Shown: positions 50,635 to 60,330, counted from the first letter of the stretch. The stretch: DNA of 64,000 nucleotides from Geomonas propionica (GCF_016458235.1 NZ_JAEMHK010000012.1:124001-188000); one strand, 5' to 3'. Notes: generated by a model from the letters alone, not told the origin. Program-made: numbers and translations.

Positions 50635-52455
50635 ATGAGCCAAAAGAGCGAACTTTCCTACTGGGGTGGTATTGTCAAGGCGCTGGGCCTCGTGTTCGGG
50701 GACATCGGCACGAGCCCCATCTATACCCTGACCGTCGTATTCGCGATGACCAAGCCCACCGTGTCCAACGTGTACGGCATCCTCTGCCTGGTCTTTTGGA
50801 CCATGACCATTCTGGTCACGGCGGAGTACGCATGGCTTGCCATGAGCCTCGGCAAGAAGGGTCAGGGGGGCGAGATCGTGCTCCGAGAGATCATCATCAA
50901 GCTCTTCCGCAAGGGGCGCGTGCTCGCATTCGCGGGATTTCTTTCCTTCCTGGGGGTGTCACTCCTTTTGGGCGACGGCGTTATCACCCCTGCCATCTCA
51001 ATCCTCTCGGCGGTCGAGGGCCTGCTGCTCATCCCCGGGCTCGAGGCGACACGGCAGGGGGTGCTGGTCGGCATCGCCGCGCTCATCGCCATCACCCTCT
51101 TCTTTGTCCAGTCGCGCGGCACCGACAAGATCACCGGCATCTTCGGCCCCATCATGATCCTGTACTTCGGCGCTCTCTTCGTCTCGGGCCTGGTCTCGGT
51201 TTCGGGCACCCCGGAGATCGTGGGCGCCATCAACCCCGTGCACGCCATCAACTTCTTCCGGGAGAACGGCATAGCAGGCTACTTCGTCCTTTCCGAGGTG
51301 ATCCTATGCTCGACCGGCGGCGAGGCTCTCTACGCCGACATGGGACACCTGGGCAAGAAACCGATCATCCGCGCATGGTACTTCGTTTTCGCCGCGCTCT
51401 ACATGAACTACCTGGGACAGGGAGCGCACCTGCTGCAAAATCCCGACAGCAAGAACATCCTGTTCTCCATGATCCAGGGCCAGTCGCCGCTGCTGTACAT
51501 CCCGTTCCTGGTCCTCACCATCTTCGCCACCATCATCGCGTCGCAGTCCATCATCAGCGGGGTTTTCTCCATCGTGTACCAGGGGATTACCACGCGCCTC
51601 ATGCCGCTTTTCAAGGTCGACTACACCTCGACCCACATGCAGTCGCAGATCTACATCGGCGCGGTGAACTGGACTCTTATGTGCGCGGTCATCTTCGTCA
51701 TGTTCTTCTTCCAGAAGTCCGGCAACCTCGCTGCGGCCTACGGCATGGCGGTCACCGGGTCGATGACCATCACCGCCATCATGATGATCATGGTATTCTC
51801 GAAAACCACGAAGAAGTGGAAGGTTCCCGTCGTCTGCGTGATCGCCGTCATCGACGTGATCTACTTCACCTCGACCTTCCCCAAGTTCGTACACGGCGCC
51901 TACTGGTCCATCATTCTGGCCTCTATCCCCTTCATCACCATCCAGGTCTGGACCCACGGCCAGCGCCACCTCTACCGCGCACTGCGCCCGCTCGACCTCG
52001 ACATTTTCCTCCTCTCCTACGAGCAGATCTACGCTAAGGCGAAGAACATCCCGGGCACCGCCCTCTTCTTCATCAAGGCACTCGATGTGATCCCGCCCTA
52101 CATCGTGCACTGCATGATCCGCTCGAACATCATCTACGAGAGGAACGTGCTCATCTCCATCGTGCGCACCGACGAGCCGTTCGGCAACATCGCTCGCCAC
52201 AAGAAGGATGTTGGGACCGGGCTGGAATTCTTCCAGATTAGTGCCGGCTATATGGAGGTGCTGGACATTGAGAAACAACTGAAGGAGCACGGCATCCAGG
52301 AGAAGGTCATCTTCTACGGTGTGGAGGACATCGAGACCAGGAACCCGGTCTGGAGGCTTTTCGACCTGATCAAGAAGGTCACCCCGAACTTCGTGCAGTT
52401 CAACAAGCTTCCCGCCGCCAAGTTGCAGGGTGTGGTGACTCGGGTGGAGATGTAG
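50635..52455 (+). CDS. kup: Kup-type potassium uptake protein 1
   Basis: A proton-coupled K+ importer of the KUP/HAK/KT family. The 606-aa protein has about 12 membrane helices in residues 1-440, followed by a cytoplasmic C-terminal domain (about 450-606) ending FNKLPAAKLQGVVTRVEM. The signatures are LGLVFGDIGTSPIYT, GVSLLLGDGVITPAISILSAVEG, and GGEALYADMGHLGKKPI. ATG 50635 has CCGGAGATTT. A second kup follows 89 bp later in tandem. Confidence 0.95.
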   Translation: MSQKSELSYWGGIVKALGLVFGDIGTSPIYTLTVVFAMTKPTVSNVYGILCLVFWTMTILVTAEYAWLAMSLGKKGQGGEIVLREIIIKLFRKGRVLAFAGFLSFLGVSLLLGDGVITPAISILSAVEGLLLIPGLEATRQGVLVGIAALIAITLFFVQSRGTDKITGIFGPIMILYFGALFVSGLVSVSGTPEIVGAINPVHAINFFRENGIAGYFVLSEVILCSTGGEALYADMGHLGKKPIIRAWYFVFAALYMNYLGQGAHLLQNPDSKNILFSMIQGQSPLLYIPFLVLTIFATIIASQSIISGVFSIVYQGITTRLMPLFKVDYTSTHMQSQIYIGAVNWTLMCAVIFVMFFFQKSGNLAAAYGMAVTGSMTITAIMMIMVFSKTTKKWKVPVVCVIAVIDVIYFTSTFPKFVHGAYWSIILASIPFITIQVWTHGQRHLYRALRPLDLDIFLLSYEQIYAKAKNIPGTALFFIKALDVIPPYIVHCMIRSNIIYERNVLISIVRTDEPFGNIARHKKDVGTGLEFFQISAGYMEVLDIEKQLKEHGIQEKVIFYGVEDIETRNPVWRLFDLIKKVTPNFVQFNKLPAAKLQGVVTRVEM

Positions 52456-52544
52456 ACATACCGGCACTTTTCGCGGTTTTTCTTGTCACCGGTTGAGAGC
52501 GGTGCTATAAGTTGCGCGCTGTTACCCAACCGGAGGCGTACTCC

Positions 52545-54362
52545 ATGCCGAAACACGAACAATCATACTGGGGCGGTGTAGTGAAATCGATGGGGCTGGT
52601 CTTCGGCGACATCGGCACGAGCCCCATCTATACCCTTTCCGTCATCTTCGCCCTCACCAAGCCGACCCCCGACAACATCTACGGGATCCTGTCGCTGATC
52701 GTGTGGACCCTGTTCATCCTGGTCACCGTCGAGTACGCCTGGCTCGCCATGAGCCTCGGCAGAAAGGGCGAAGGGGGGACCATCGTCTTGAAGGAGATCC
52801 TGGTTCGCCTGCTCAAGGGTGGGCGCTCCATGGGTTTCATAGGCCTGCTCTCCTTCGTCGGAGTGTCGCTCTTATTGGGGGACGGCGTCATTACGCCGGC
52901 CATTTCCATACTTTCCGCCGTCGAGGGTCTGGAGCTGATACCGGCTACGGCCAACCTGTCCCAGGCAGGCGTCATCGCCATCGCCGCCACCATCGCCGTC
53001 ATCCTGTTCATCTTCCAATCCAAGGGAACCGACAAGGTGGCAGGCGCTTTCGGCCCCCTGATGGTGCTCTGGTTCTCGGCTCTCACCCTGTCCGGCATGA
53101 TCGCCATCGGGGGACACCCCGAGGTGCTCAAGTCGATTTCACCCTGGTACGCCATCAAGTTCTTCCTCGACAACGGCATGTCCGGCTTCTTCGTTCTTTC
53201 CGAGGTCATCCTGTGCGCCACGGGAGGGGAGGCGCTCTACGCGGACATGGGACACCTGGGCAGAAAGCCGATCGTACGGGCATGGTACTTCGTTTTCGTC
53301 GCGCTAGTGATCAACTACCTGGGGCAAGGCGCCTTCCTGCTGGAACACCAGCATGAGAAGAACACCCTGTTCGCCATGATCCAAGGCCAGTCCCAGATCC
53401 TGTACATCCCCTTTTTGCTGCTTACCATCCTGGCCACGGTGATCGCGTCGCAGGCCCTGATCAGCGGCGTGTTCTCCATCATCTACCAGGGGATCACCAC
53501 CAGGATCATGCCACTCATGAAGGTGGACTACACCTCCAGCCACTTGAAATCCCAGATCTACATCGGCTCGGTCAACTGGACCCTGATGGTGGCGGTCCTC
53601 TTCATCATGCTGCTCTTCAAGAAGTCGGAGAACCTGGCGGCGGCCTACGGCCTCGCCGTCACCGGCAGCATGACCATCACCGGCATCATGATGACCATAA
53701 TCTTCGCCAACACCACCAAGAAGTGGAAGGTCCCCATCGCGATAGCGGTCACCCTGATCGATTTCGTGTTCCTGATCGCCAACCTGAACAAGCTGCCGCA
53801 CGGCGGTTACTGGTCCCTCATCCTCGCCTCGATCCCGTTCCTGACCATCCTGCTCTGGACCAAGGGGCAGCGCGCCCTGTACAAGGCGCTCAAGCCGCTG
53901 GACTCGGAAACCTTCCTGCTCTCCTACGAGCAGATCTACGCGAAAAAGCGCACCATCCCCGGCGTCGGCCTGTTTTTCACCCGCGAGTGGGCGGTGGTAC
54001 CGCCGTACGTGGTGCACTGCATCATCCGCAGCAACATCATCTACGAGCGCAACGTCTTCATCTCCATCATCAGGACCGACGAGCCGTTCGGGGTCTCCTA
54101 CAAGCTGACCGAGAACCGTGGTCCCGGGCTGGACTCCTTCGAGATCTTCGCCGGCTACATGGAGGTGATCGACATCGAGACGCTCCTGAAGAAGAACGAC
54201 ATCAACGAGAAGGTCATCTTCTACGGCGTCGAGGACATCACCACCAACAACCCGATCTGGAAGATCTTCAACGCCATCAAGAAGCTGAGCCCGAACTTCG
54301 TCCAGTTCAACCAGCTCCCCGCCAGCAAGCTGCAGGGGGTCCTGACCCGCGTCGAGATGTAA
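52545..54362 (+). CDS. kup: Kup-type potassium uptake protein 2
   Basis: A 605-aa tandem paralogue, clearly homologous end to end. MGLVFGDIGTSPIYT, GVSLLLGDGVITPAISILSAVEG and GGEALYADMGHLGRKPI are nearly unchanged, and the end reads LQGVLTRVEM. The differences concentrate in loops and in the C-terminal domain (for example YEQIYAKKRTIPGVG). CCGGAGGCGTACTCC precedes ATG 52545. The 89-bp gap has no terminator, so the two are probably one transcript. A bidirectional terminator follows. Confidence 0.95.
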   Translation: MPKHEQSYWGGVVKSMGLVFGDIGTSPIYTLSVIFALTKPTPDNIYGILSLIVWTLFILVTVEYAWLAMSLGRKGEGGTIVLKEILVRLLKGGRSMGFIGLLSFVGVSLLLGDGVITPAISILSAVEGLELIPATANLSQAGVIAIAATIAVILFIFQSKGTDKVAGAFGPLMVLWFSALTLSGMIAIGGHPEVLKSISPWYAIKFFLDNGMSGFFVLSEVILCATGGEALYADMGHLGRKPIVRAWYFVFVALVINYLGQGAFLLEHQHEKNTLFAMIQGQSQILYIPFLLLTILATVIASQALISGVFSIIYQGITTRIMPLMKVDYTSSHLKSQIYIGSVNWTLMVAVLFIMLLFKKSENLAAAYGLAVTGSMTITGIMMTIIFANTTKKWKVPIAIAVTLIDFVFLIANLNKLPHGGYWSLILASIPFLTILLWTKGQRALYKALKPLDSETFLLSYEQIYAKKRTIPGVGLFFTREWAVVPPYVVHCIIRSNIIYERNVFISIIRTDEPFGVSYKLTENRGPGLDSFEIFAGYMEVIDIETLLKKNDINEKVIFYGVEDITTNNPIWKIFNAIKKLSPNFVQFNQLPASKLQGVLTRVEM

Positions 54363-54372
54363 CTCTTTTCTT

Positions 54373-54408
54373 CCCCCTCGCCCTCCGGGAGAGGGGCAGG
54401 GGTGAGGG
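54373..54408 (+). repeat. Family C repeat, single copy
   Basis: CCCCCTCGCCCTCCGGGAGA then GGGGCAGGGGTGAGGG. Same unit as 47503-47537, without an inverted partner. Confidence 0.75.
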
Positions 54409-54431
54409 CGTTATTCTGAAGATGAAACAAC

Positions 54432-54465
54432 AAGGGCCGCTTCCCTCTATGGGAGCGGCCCTTTT
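54432..54465. terminator. Bidirectional terminator between convergent genes
   Basis: GGGCCGCT-(T)-CCC pairs with GGG-AGCGGCCC around a TCTAT loop, with AA before and TTTT after. It serves kup 2 on the plus strand and the hypothetical gene on the minus strand. Confidence 0.88.
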
Positions 54466-54499
54466 CATTGTTGGCGGTGTGTGTGGGGGAGGCGGTTGG

Positions 54500-54841
54500 C
54501 TAGACGGTTTCCAGCAGGTGGCCCCATTCATCCTTCATCTGGATCCGGTGCAGGGCGTTCAGACCGTTCACCTCGTAGAAGATCTGGTCCGCCTCCTCCT
54601 GGGAGAGCCCAACCTTGGGGCGCACCCCCATCCAGTGACTGAAGTTGCCGGAGGGAGATTCCAGCGGGCGCGGCAGCGGCGGTCCCGGCTTGTACTTCTT
54701 CTCCACGAAGATCGCCGCCTCGTACTGGCGGCCGTGTTTCACCAGGCAGATTTCCAGCAAAGAACCGGTGTTCTGCAGCACGCGCTCGATGATAACTTCC
54801 TGCACTTCCATATCGTTGGGCATCTCCGTGTATTCGCTCAT
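54500..54841 (-). CDS. Conserved-looking hypothetical protein
   Basis: A 113-aa soluble acidic protein with no motif I recognise. It has a beta-rich first half (VIIERVLQNTGSLLEICLVKHGRQYEAAIFVEKK, written over residues 16-49), a Pro-rich turn (GPPLPRPLESPSG), and a C-terminal helix that starts LSQEEADQIFYEVNGLN. It has good codon use and a ribosome site (GGAGAGATTGCT). Its own terminator suggests a real single gene. Confidence 0.7.
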   Translation of the reverse strand: MSEYTEMPNDMEVQEVIIERVLQNTGSLLEICLVKHGRQYEAAIFVEKKYKPGPPLPRPLESPSGNFSHWMGVRPKVGLSQEEADQIFYEVNGLNALHRIQMKDEWGHLLETV

Positions 54842-54943
54842 AGCAATCTCTCCGTTTTCCCCGCTACGGGGCCTTGTGTTTGATCCTTCCCTCTCTTCGG
54901 CCGGGACGGCGCTGAACTTTAGGTCTTTTGGAAAGTTTGGGTG

Positions 54944-55723
54944 CTACTTCGCTGACGCCCGTTCTTGCTCGGGGCAAGCCAGGCGCAGCTTTACGATCAG
55001 CGGCAGGTGATCCGAGGCGACCTGGGTCAGCTTGGTGCGCGGGATCAGTTCGCTCTCGACGACAAGGTCGGGCGAGATGAAGATGTGGTCGAAACGGACG
55101 ATAGGCATGTTGCTCGGAAAGGTGCACTGGGTGTGGCCGAACTTGAGCCGCTCCTGCTCATCCTGGAGCGCGTTTCTCAGGCGCTTGTGGATGCTCCAGC
55201 TCGGCAGGGCGTTGAAGTCGCCGCAGAGCACCACCGGGGGGCGGCAGTCGGGATGCGCGAGCCACTCGGGGCCGGTCAGGACCTTGGCCTGGTAGTTGCG
55301 CTCCTGCGGGGTGAGACCCAGGTGGGTGTTCACCACCTGCAGTTTCTGCCCGTACACCTCGATCTCCACCCACAGCACGCCCCGCGGCACCATGGTCCGG
55401 TAGCGGTTCTCGGGGTGCAGCCCCCCGGCCCGGACCAGCCGCATCGGAAAGCGGCTGAAGACCACCTTGCCCCAGCGTTCCCGTTCCAGTTGATAGTGCA
55501 CGTCCCTTCTTGCCAGCAGCGCCAGTTCATGGGCGAGGTCTTGGCAGGCGCCCCCGATCTCGGGACGAAAGCGCGCGCCGGGAAGTTCCTGGAGCGCCAC
55601 GATGTCGGGCTGGTAGGTATCGATGACCTGGGCGATGCGCTCGGCCGAAGTATGCCGGTCGTTGCCGGTCAACCGGTGCACGTTGTACGTCATCACGGTG
55701 AAGGTGCCATCGTTCTCGGACAT
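54944..55723 (-). CDS. Endonuclease/exonuclease/phosphatase (EEP) family hydrolase
   Basis: A 259-aa metal-dependent hydrolase. It shows the EEP motifs in order: VMTYNVHRLTGND, PDIVALQELPG (metal-binding Glu), VVNTHLGLTPQER, VVLCGDFNALPSW (DxN), RFDHIFISPDL and SDHLPLIVKLRL (catalytic Asp-His). Family members cleave phosphodiesters in nucleic acids, sphingomyelin or phosphoinositides. It has no signal peptide, and the substrate is unknown. ATG 55723 gives the best N-terminus; the frame stays open to 55765. Confidence 0.87.
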   Translation of the reverse strand: MSENDGTFTVMTYNVHRLTGNDRHTSAERIAQVIDTYQPDIVALQELPGARFRPEIGGACQDLAHELALLARRDVHYQLERERWGKVVFSRFPMRLVRAGGLHPENRYRTMVPRGVLWVEIEVYGQKLQVVNTHLGLTPQERNYQAKVLTGPEWLAHPDCRPPVVLCGDFNALPSWSIHKRLRNALQDEQERLKFGHTQCTFPSNMPIVRFDHIFISPDLVVESELIPRTKLTQVASDHLPLIVKLRLACPEQERASAK

Positions 55724-55829
55724 ACCAGCCGCCCTTTCCTGTGGGAACCGGGAGTAAAAAAACAACGACAGGAATTATACCGGGTTTTACCGGTGCTGCC
55801 GATGGGAGTTGGCCGGCGGGACCGAAGGA

Positions 55830-55940
55830 GGGGACTGGCTCCGCCAGGTGCCTGTCCCCTTGGGGGGCGGGTAAGGTGACGGAGCGGAAGGGAGCGTTCC
55901 GCTAGAGGGACAGGCACCTAACAGAAGCCAGTCCCTTCTG
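55830..55940. repeat. Family A mixed pair: alpha arm plus inverted beta arm
   Basis: The alpha arm (55830-55859) is identical to that at 46805. The inverted beta arm (55890-55940) matches the reverse complement of 25534-25578. At the inner border, AGCGGAA/TTCCGCT forms a separate small stem. The two arm types share only the central GTGCC-TGTCCC segment. Confidence 0.82.
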
Positions 55941-55974
55941 CTACGGATACCAACACCACCCGCTAATAGAGCCC

Positions 55975-56008
55975 AAAAAAAGGGGCGAATGATTATTCGC
56001 CCCTACAG
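55975..56008 (-). terminator. Family H repeat acting as MCP terminator
   Basis: The 9-bp stem GGGGCGAAT/ATTCGCCCC (55982-55990, 55995-56003) is followed on the minus strand by T7 (55975-55981). It lies 33 bp after the MCP stop. The hairpin is the same sequence as the family H copies at 46222-46335. Confidence 0.8.
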
Positions 56009-56040
56009 TGGAAACGGGATTGTGCGGCAGCAGGTGGAGC

Positions 56041-58512
56041 TTACTCCTTGGAGGACGAGACGTCGAAGCGGTCGATCTCGTTTTGCAGCACGGCGATCTG
56101 GCCGGCAAGAGCCGAGGTGCTTTCGCCGAGCACCTTGACCGCGCCGAGGTTGCTCTCGGTGGCCTCCTTGATGCTCTCCACCGCCGGAAGCACCTGGTCG
56201 GCGCCCCTGCTCTGTTCGTCGCACGCCCTCTGGATGCGGCGGATCATCTCGGTGATGTTCTCGGTGGACTTGGCGATGAAGCCCCCGACGTTGCTCTGCT
56301 CGCGGGTCGAACTCTTCACCTGATCGGTGAGCATCTTCATCTTTTCCACCGCGTTCAGCACGAGACTGCTCCCCTCCCCCTGCTCGCGGGTGGAGATCGC
56401 TATCTGACGCACCATGGTGGTTACCTTGTCCGTGGTCTCCCTGATCATCAGGCTGCCGCGCGCCTGCTCGGCCGTGGCGCGGGCGATGCCGTTGACCTGT
56501 TCGGTCGCCATCTGCACCCCGGCCACGATTTTTTCCAGCGCCTCGCCCGACTTCCTGGAGAGCTCCTCCCCCTGGGAGATGTTCTGCTCCGCCTGCCGGA
56601 TGGCGCCGACCGCCCGGTCGGTCTCCTCCAGGACGCCGTTGATGACCTCCGAGATTTTCCTGGTGGATGCGCTGGTGCGCTCGGCGAGCTGCTTGATCTC
56701 GCCGGCCACGACCGCGAACCCCTTGCCGTGCTCGCCGGCCTGCGCCGCGATGATGGCGGCGTTGAGCGCCAGGAGGTTGGTCTGCTCGGCCACGTCGTCG
56801 ATGACCGAGAGGATGGTGCCGATGTCGCCGGCGCGCTGGGAAAGGGTGGCGATGACCTCCGAGGTGATGCGGGAGGAAGCCTTGATGGCGCTGATGCCGA
56901 CGATGGTGGACTCGACCGCGCTCTTGCCCACCTCCGCGTCCTGCTTCACCCCTTCGGAGATCCGCACCGTGTTCAGCGCATTCTTCTCCACTTCCTTGAT
57001 CGAACTGTCCATCTCCACGATGGAGGAGGAGTTGATGCTGGCCTCCTCGAGGAGCAGGTCCGCGTTGCGACCGACCTGCTTGATGGAGGCGGCCATCTCG
57101 ATGATGGCGGAGCCGACCTCGTCCACCTGCTGGGCCAGTGCCTCGGCGTTGAGGGCAACTTCCTCGACGCTGGACGCCATCTCCAGTACCGAAGAGGAGC
57201 TCTCCGACGCCGACTGCGACAGCCCCTCCACCGCCCGTGCCACCCCCTTGATCGAGGAGGTGATCTGGGTCATGGCGCTGGACGCCTCGTTGACAGAGGT
57301 GGATTGCTGCTCGGCGGCCCACATAACCGTGCTGGAAACCTGCACCAGGTTCTCCGAGACCGCGCCCAGTTCGCTGCTGGAGTGGCTCACCTGGCGCACC
57401 ATCACGGCGAGTTTGTCCGTCATGTCATTGAAATCTGCGGCCATGGCGCCGATTTCGTCCTGGGTCTCCACTTCGAGCCGGCGGTTCAAGTCCCAGGTCG
57501 AGGTGACCGAGACGATGTGCTTTTTAAGGGTGGTGAAGAGATCGAGGCTCGGTTTGAGCGACAGGTACAGGATGGTGATTGCGGAAAGGAGGATGGCGAT
57601 GAAGATCGCCATCTGGGCGGCCACCCCTTTCCACATGGTCATGAACAGCTGGCTGATCTCCTTATGGGAGAAGAGGACGCCGACGGTCCCCCCAGAAGCG
57701 TCCTTGACCGGGCTCACACCAACCAGGTACTTGCCGCCGTCGAAGGAGACAATGGCGATGCGGGGCTCCTTGAGCCCCTCGGTCATATCGGGGCCCACCT
57801 TGGCGGCGAGCCCAAGGGCGACGGCCTTGTTGGTGGGGTTGAGGATCCGGAAGGAATGCACCAGCTCGCTCTTCACTTCCGTGGACTTGCTCTTCAGGAA
57901 CTCCTCGGTGAGAAAGAGGGAGACATCGTTGCCGGTGATCTGCTTCATCTGCTGGAAGACGTGGTCGATCTCCTCGGCGAGCTCCATGTACCCCAGCGCG
58001 CTACCCCGGTAGCTGACCGGCTTGACGCAGCGCAGCGAGAAGAAGTTCTTCCCCATCTCCAGCCCCCAGCTCATCTGCTTGCTGGCCTGGGCCTTCAGGA
58101 AGGTCTCCCGCTTCAGGACGTCCCCGTCCTGCTCCGGTTTGTGCACCCGCAGCAACACCTTGCCGTCGGGCTCGATGAAGTACATGTGGGTTATGTTGTT
58201 GTTCTGCTTGATCTCGCTGTATATGGGCTTCGCAGCGGCAAGAACCGCGTCCTTGTTGCCGGCGGCGAAGGGCGCCAAGAGCACGTCGAGCTTGTCCAGC
58301 CCCGCGTGGGCGCGCGCCAGCCCCTCGGCGTCACCCTTCAGGATGGCCTCGAAGAGGCGGCCGCTGTTGGCTGCTTCGTCCTGGAGCCCCGCCTTCATCT
58401 GGTGCATCTGGTACTGGTAGGCGAACAACCCCAAAATGGTGATGCTCGCCACACACAAAGCGACGACGGAAACGACTATTCTCTTCTTGATGGACCACGT
58501 AGCAAACATCAT
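56041..58512 (-). CDS. Methyl-accepting chemotaxis protein with dCache-like sensor
   Basis: An 823-aa receptor. TM1 is about residues 13-35. The periplasmic domain (about 36-295) contains [20 protein letters not shown], typical of dCache_3-type double-Cache sensors. TM2 is about 300-320, then HAMP. A long signalling region has the tip [20 protein letters not shown] and [20 protein letters not shown]. The repeated Ser-rich coiled-coil stretches before the tip (about 395-560) are longer than in standard receptors, like the longer helix classes. No terminal CheR-docking pentapeptide. ATG at 58512 or 58509 after GGGAGTGA. Confidence 0.92.
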   Translation of the reverse strand: MMFATWSIKKRIVVSVVALCVASITILGLFAYQYQMHQMKAGLQDEAANSGRLFEAILKGDAEGLARAHAGLDKLDVLLAPFAAGNKDAVLAAAKPIYSEIKQNNNITHMYFIEPDGKVLLRVHKPEQDGDVLKRETFLKAQASKQMSWGLEMGKNFFSLRCVKPVSYRGSALGYMELAEEIDHVFQQMKQITGNDVSLFLTEEFLKSKSTEVKSELVHSFRILNPTNKAVALGLAAKVGPDMTEGLKEPRIAIVSFDGGKYLVGVSPVKDASGGTVGVLFSHKEISQLFMTMWKGVAAQMAIFIAILLSAITILYLSLKPSLDLFTTLKKHIVSVTSTWDLNRRLEVETQDEIGAMAADFNDMTDKLAVMVRQVSHSSSELGAVSENLVQVSSTVMWAAEQQSTSVNEASSAMTQITSSIKGVARAVEGLSQSASESSSSVLEMASSVEEVALNAEALAQQVDEVGSAIIEMAASIKQVGRNADLLLEEASINSSSIVEMDSSIKEVEKNALNTVRISEGVKQDAEVGKSAVESTIVGISAIKASSRITSEVIATLSQRAGDIGTILSVIDDVAEQTNLLALNAAIIAAQAGEHGKGFAVVAGEIKQLAERTSASTRKISEVINGVLEETDRAVGAIRQAEQNISQGEELSRKSGEALEKIVAGVQMATEQVNGIARATAEQARGSLMIRETTDKVTTMVRQIAISTREQGEGSSLVLNAVEKMKMLTDQVKSSTREQSNVGGFIAKSTENITEMIRRIQRACDEQSRGADQVLPAVESIKEATESNLGAVKVLGESTSALAGQIAVLQNEIDRFDVSSSKE

Positions 58513-58695
58513 TCACTCCCGATAAACATCACATTACAATAGAAGAAAGGCGAATATGTTTATAACTCATTCTCCTTAAAGAGAAAAGAGGGAAAGAGTT
58601 GCCAACTTGTGATTTAAATCCCAATATTGCTATTTCCAAGATAGAGAAATCACAATCAAAAGCCTCCATTTATTAACATATTCTACGACGGCACG

Positions 58696-58723
58696 TTGAC
58701 TTGATACAGAGTACGATTATTAT
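58696..58723 (+). promoter_or_regulatory. Sigma-70 promoter of the hydrolase-OsmC gene
   Basis: TTGACT (58696-58701), a 16-bp spacer, TATTAT (58718-58723). The AT-rich 58513-58690 stretch between the two divergent genes otherwise shows nothing definite. Confidence 0.6.
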
Positions 58724-58785
58724 TGCTGGTGTTTCACGAAACAAGGTCTGCGCGAGGGCCGCTATGGCCCGACGGGGAGTGCGCC

Positions 58786-60030
58786 ATGAACACCAAGAGG
58801 ATCACCTTTACCAACGCGAACGGCATGAGGCTGGCGGCGAGGCTGGAGCTCCCGGACGACGAGCGCCCTGTGGCCTACGCCATCTTCGCCCACTGCTTCA
58901 CCTGCTCCAAGAACATCAAGGCGGCGGTCAACATCACCCGGGCCATGAGCAGCCGGCGCATCGCGGTGCTTCGCTTCGACTTCACCGGCCTGGGCGAGAG
59001 CGAAGGGGATTTCGCCGACACCACCTTTTCCTCCCAGGTAAGCGACCTGGTGGCGGCGGCGCGCTTTCTGGAGCGGGAGTACGAGGCGCCGCGTCTTTTA
59101 GTGGGCCATTCGCTGGGGGGATCGGCCGTGCTGGTCGCCGCGGCCGAAATCCCGTCGGCGGCCGCGGTGGCCACCATCGCGGCCCCCTACAGCCCCTCCC
59201 ATCTGCGTCGCCTGCTGGGAAAGTCGGCGGATGAGGCCGAGCGGCAGGGGGAGGCGACCGTCAACCTCGGCGGCAGCGACTTCACCATCAGGAAAAGCCT
59301 GCTCGACGACCTGGAGGCGCAGCGTCCGGCCGAGACGCTAGCCCACCTGCAGGGTGCGCTCCTCGTCCTGCATTCTCCGGCGGACGGCATGGTGAAAATC
59401 GACAACGCGACCCAGATCTTCCAGGCGGCCCACCATCCCAAGAGTTTCGTCTCGCTCGGGAGCGCGGACCATCTCCTGTCCGAAGCCGCCGACTCGCAGT
59501 ATGCCGGCGAGGTGATCGCCTCCTGGGCCTCGCGCTACCTCGAAACAGCCGATGTCCAGCCCATGGCGCAACCGGAGTTCCAGGCCTCGGACAACCGGGT
59601 CACCGCGCGCACCGGGGCGGAAGGGTTCCGCACCGAGATCTTCGCCAACGGCTTCAGCCTGACCGCCGACGAGCCGGTAAGTTACGGCGGCAGCAACGAG
59701 GGCCCCTCCCCCTACGAGTACGTCATGGCCGGGCTCGCGGCCTGCACGTCCATGACCGTGCAGATGTACGCCCGGCGCAAGGGATGGCCGCTGGTCGACG
59801 CGCTGGTGCGGCTTTCCCATCACAAGATCCACGCCGAGGACTGCCGCGACTGCGAGTCGCAGGACCGGCGCATCGACAAGTTCGTGCGTGAACTGGAGCT
59901 GATCGGGGATCTCGACCAGGAACAGAGGCTGAAGCTCCTGGAGATCGCCGAGAAATGCCCGGTGCACCGTACGCTTACCAGCGAGATCCGGGTGGAGACT
60001 ACGCTGAAGGAAAACCCGGCCGAGGGGTAA
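58786..60030 (+). CDS. Alpha/beta hydrolase-OsmC fusion protein
   Basis: A 414-aa, two-domain protein. The N-terminal half (about 1-255) is an alpha/beta hydrolase: FAHCFTCSKN oxyanion region, RFDFTGLGESEG, nucleophile Ser in VGHSLGGSAVL and acid/base residues in LHSPADGMV and LGSADHLLSE. The C-terminal half (about 270-405) is an OsmC/Ohr-type domain: GPSPYEYVMAGLAACTSMT with the redox Cys, and EKCPVHRTL with the second. The pair of cysteines implies thiol-dependent peroxide reduction. The fusion is a known recurrent architecture. GGGGAGTGCGCC precedes the ATG. Confidence 0.92.
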   Translation: MNTKRITFTNANGMRLAARLELPDDERPVAYAIFAHCFTCSKNIKAAVNITRAMSSRRIAVLRFDFTGLGESEGDFADTTFSSQVSDLVAAARFLEREYEAPRLLVGHSLGGSAVLVAAAEIPSAAAVATIAAPYSPSHLRRLLGKSADEAERQGEATVNLGGSDFTIRKSLLDDLEAQRPAETLAHLQGALLVLHSPADGMVKIDNATQIFQAAHHPKSFVSLGSADHLLSEAADSQYAGEVIASWASRYLETADVQPMAQPEFQASDNRVTARTGAEGFRTEIFANGFSLTADEPVSYGGSNEGPSPYEYVMAGLAACTSMTVQMYARRKGWPLVDALVRLSHHKIHAEDCRDCESQDRRIDKFVRELELIGDLDQEQRLKLLEIAEKCPVHRTLTSEIRVETTLKENPAEG

Positions 60031-60135
60031 ACGACTGCTCGCCCGCCGCGGCGGCCAGATTTTCCTCAAGACTTGGCTCGGGCTGCCGAAAAGAAATGCA
60101 GCGCCCGAGGAAAGGGGCCGGCAGGAGGTCAAGTT

Positions 60136-60312
60136 ATGGATGTAACCACCATAGCAACCATGCAGGTAGCAGGCGCCGCTGCCCTCGCCCGGCAGTCGGC
60201 TTCCATGAAAATGATGAAGAACGCAGCGGCGGCCCAGATGCAAATGGCCAACATACTGGCCCAGCAGGCCACCGCGGTGAACCCTACCGAAGGATTCTCC
60301 GTCTACGCCTGA
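60136..60312 (+). CDS. Small YjfB-like motility-associated protein (tentative)
   Basis: A 58-aa protein, MDVTTIATMQVAGAAALARQ at the start, then Met/Ala/Gln-rich amphipathic helix (SMKMMKNAAAAQMQMANILA). The MDV-x-x-IA start and Ala-rich helix resemble the short YjfB putative motility family, but the match is from memory and weak. Met makes up 8 of 58 residues. AGGAGGTCAAGTT is a strong ribosome site and a strong terminator follows. It lies 105 bp after the hydrolase-OsmC gene. Confidence 0.7.
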   Translation: MDVTTIATMQVAGAAALARQSASMKMMKNAAAAQMQMANILAQQATAVNPTEGFSVYA

Positions 60313-60330
60313 CCACCGCGTCACAGCGAA

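Noticed and set aside
56008-58542. Open frame of about 840 codons antisense to the dCache MCP
   Set aside because: Same reason: shadow of a gene with clear membrane and signalling motifs.
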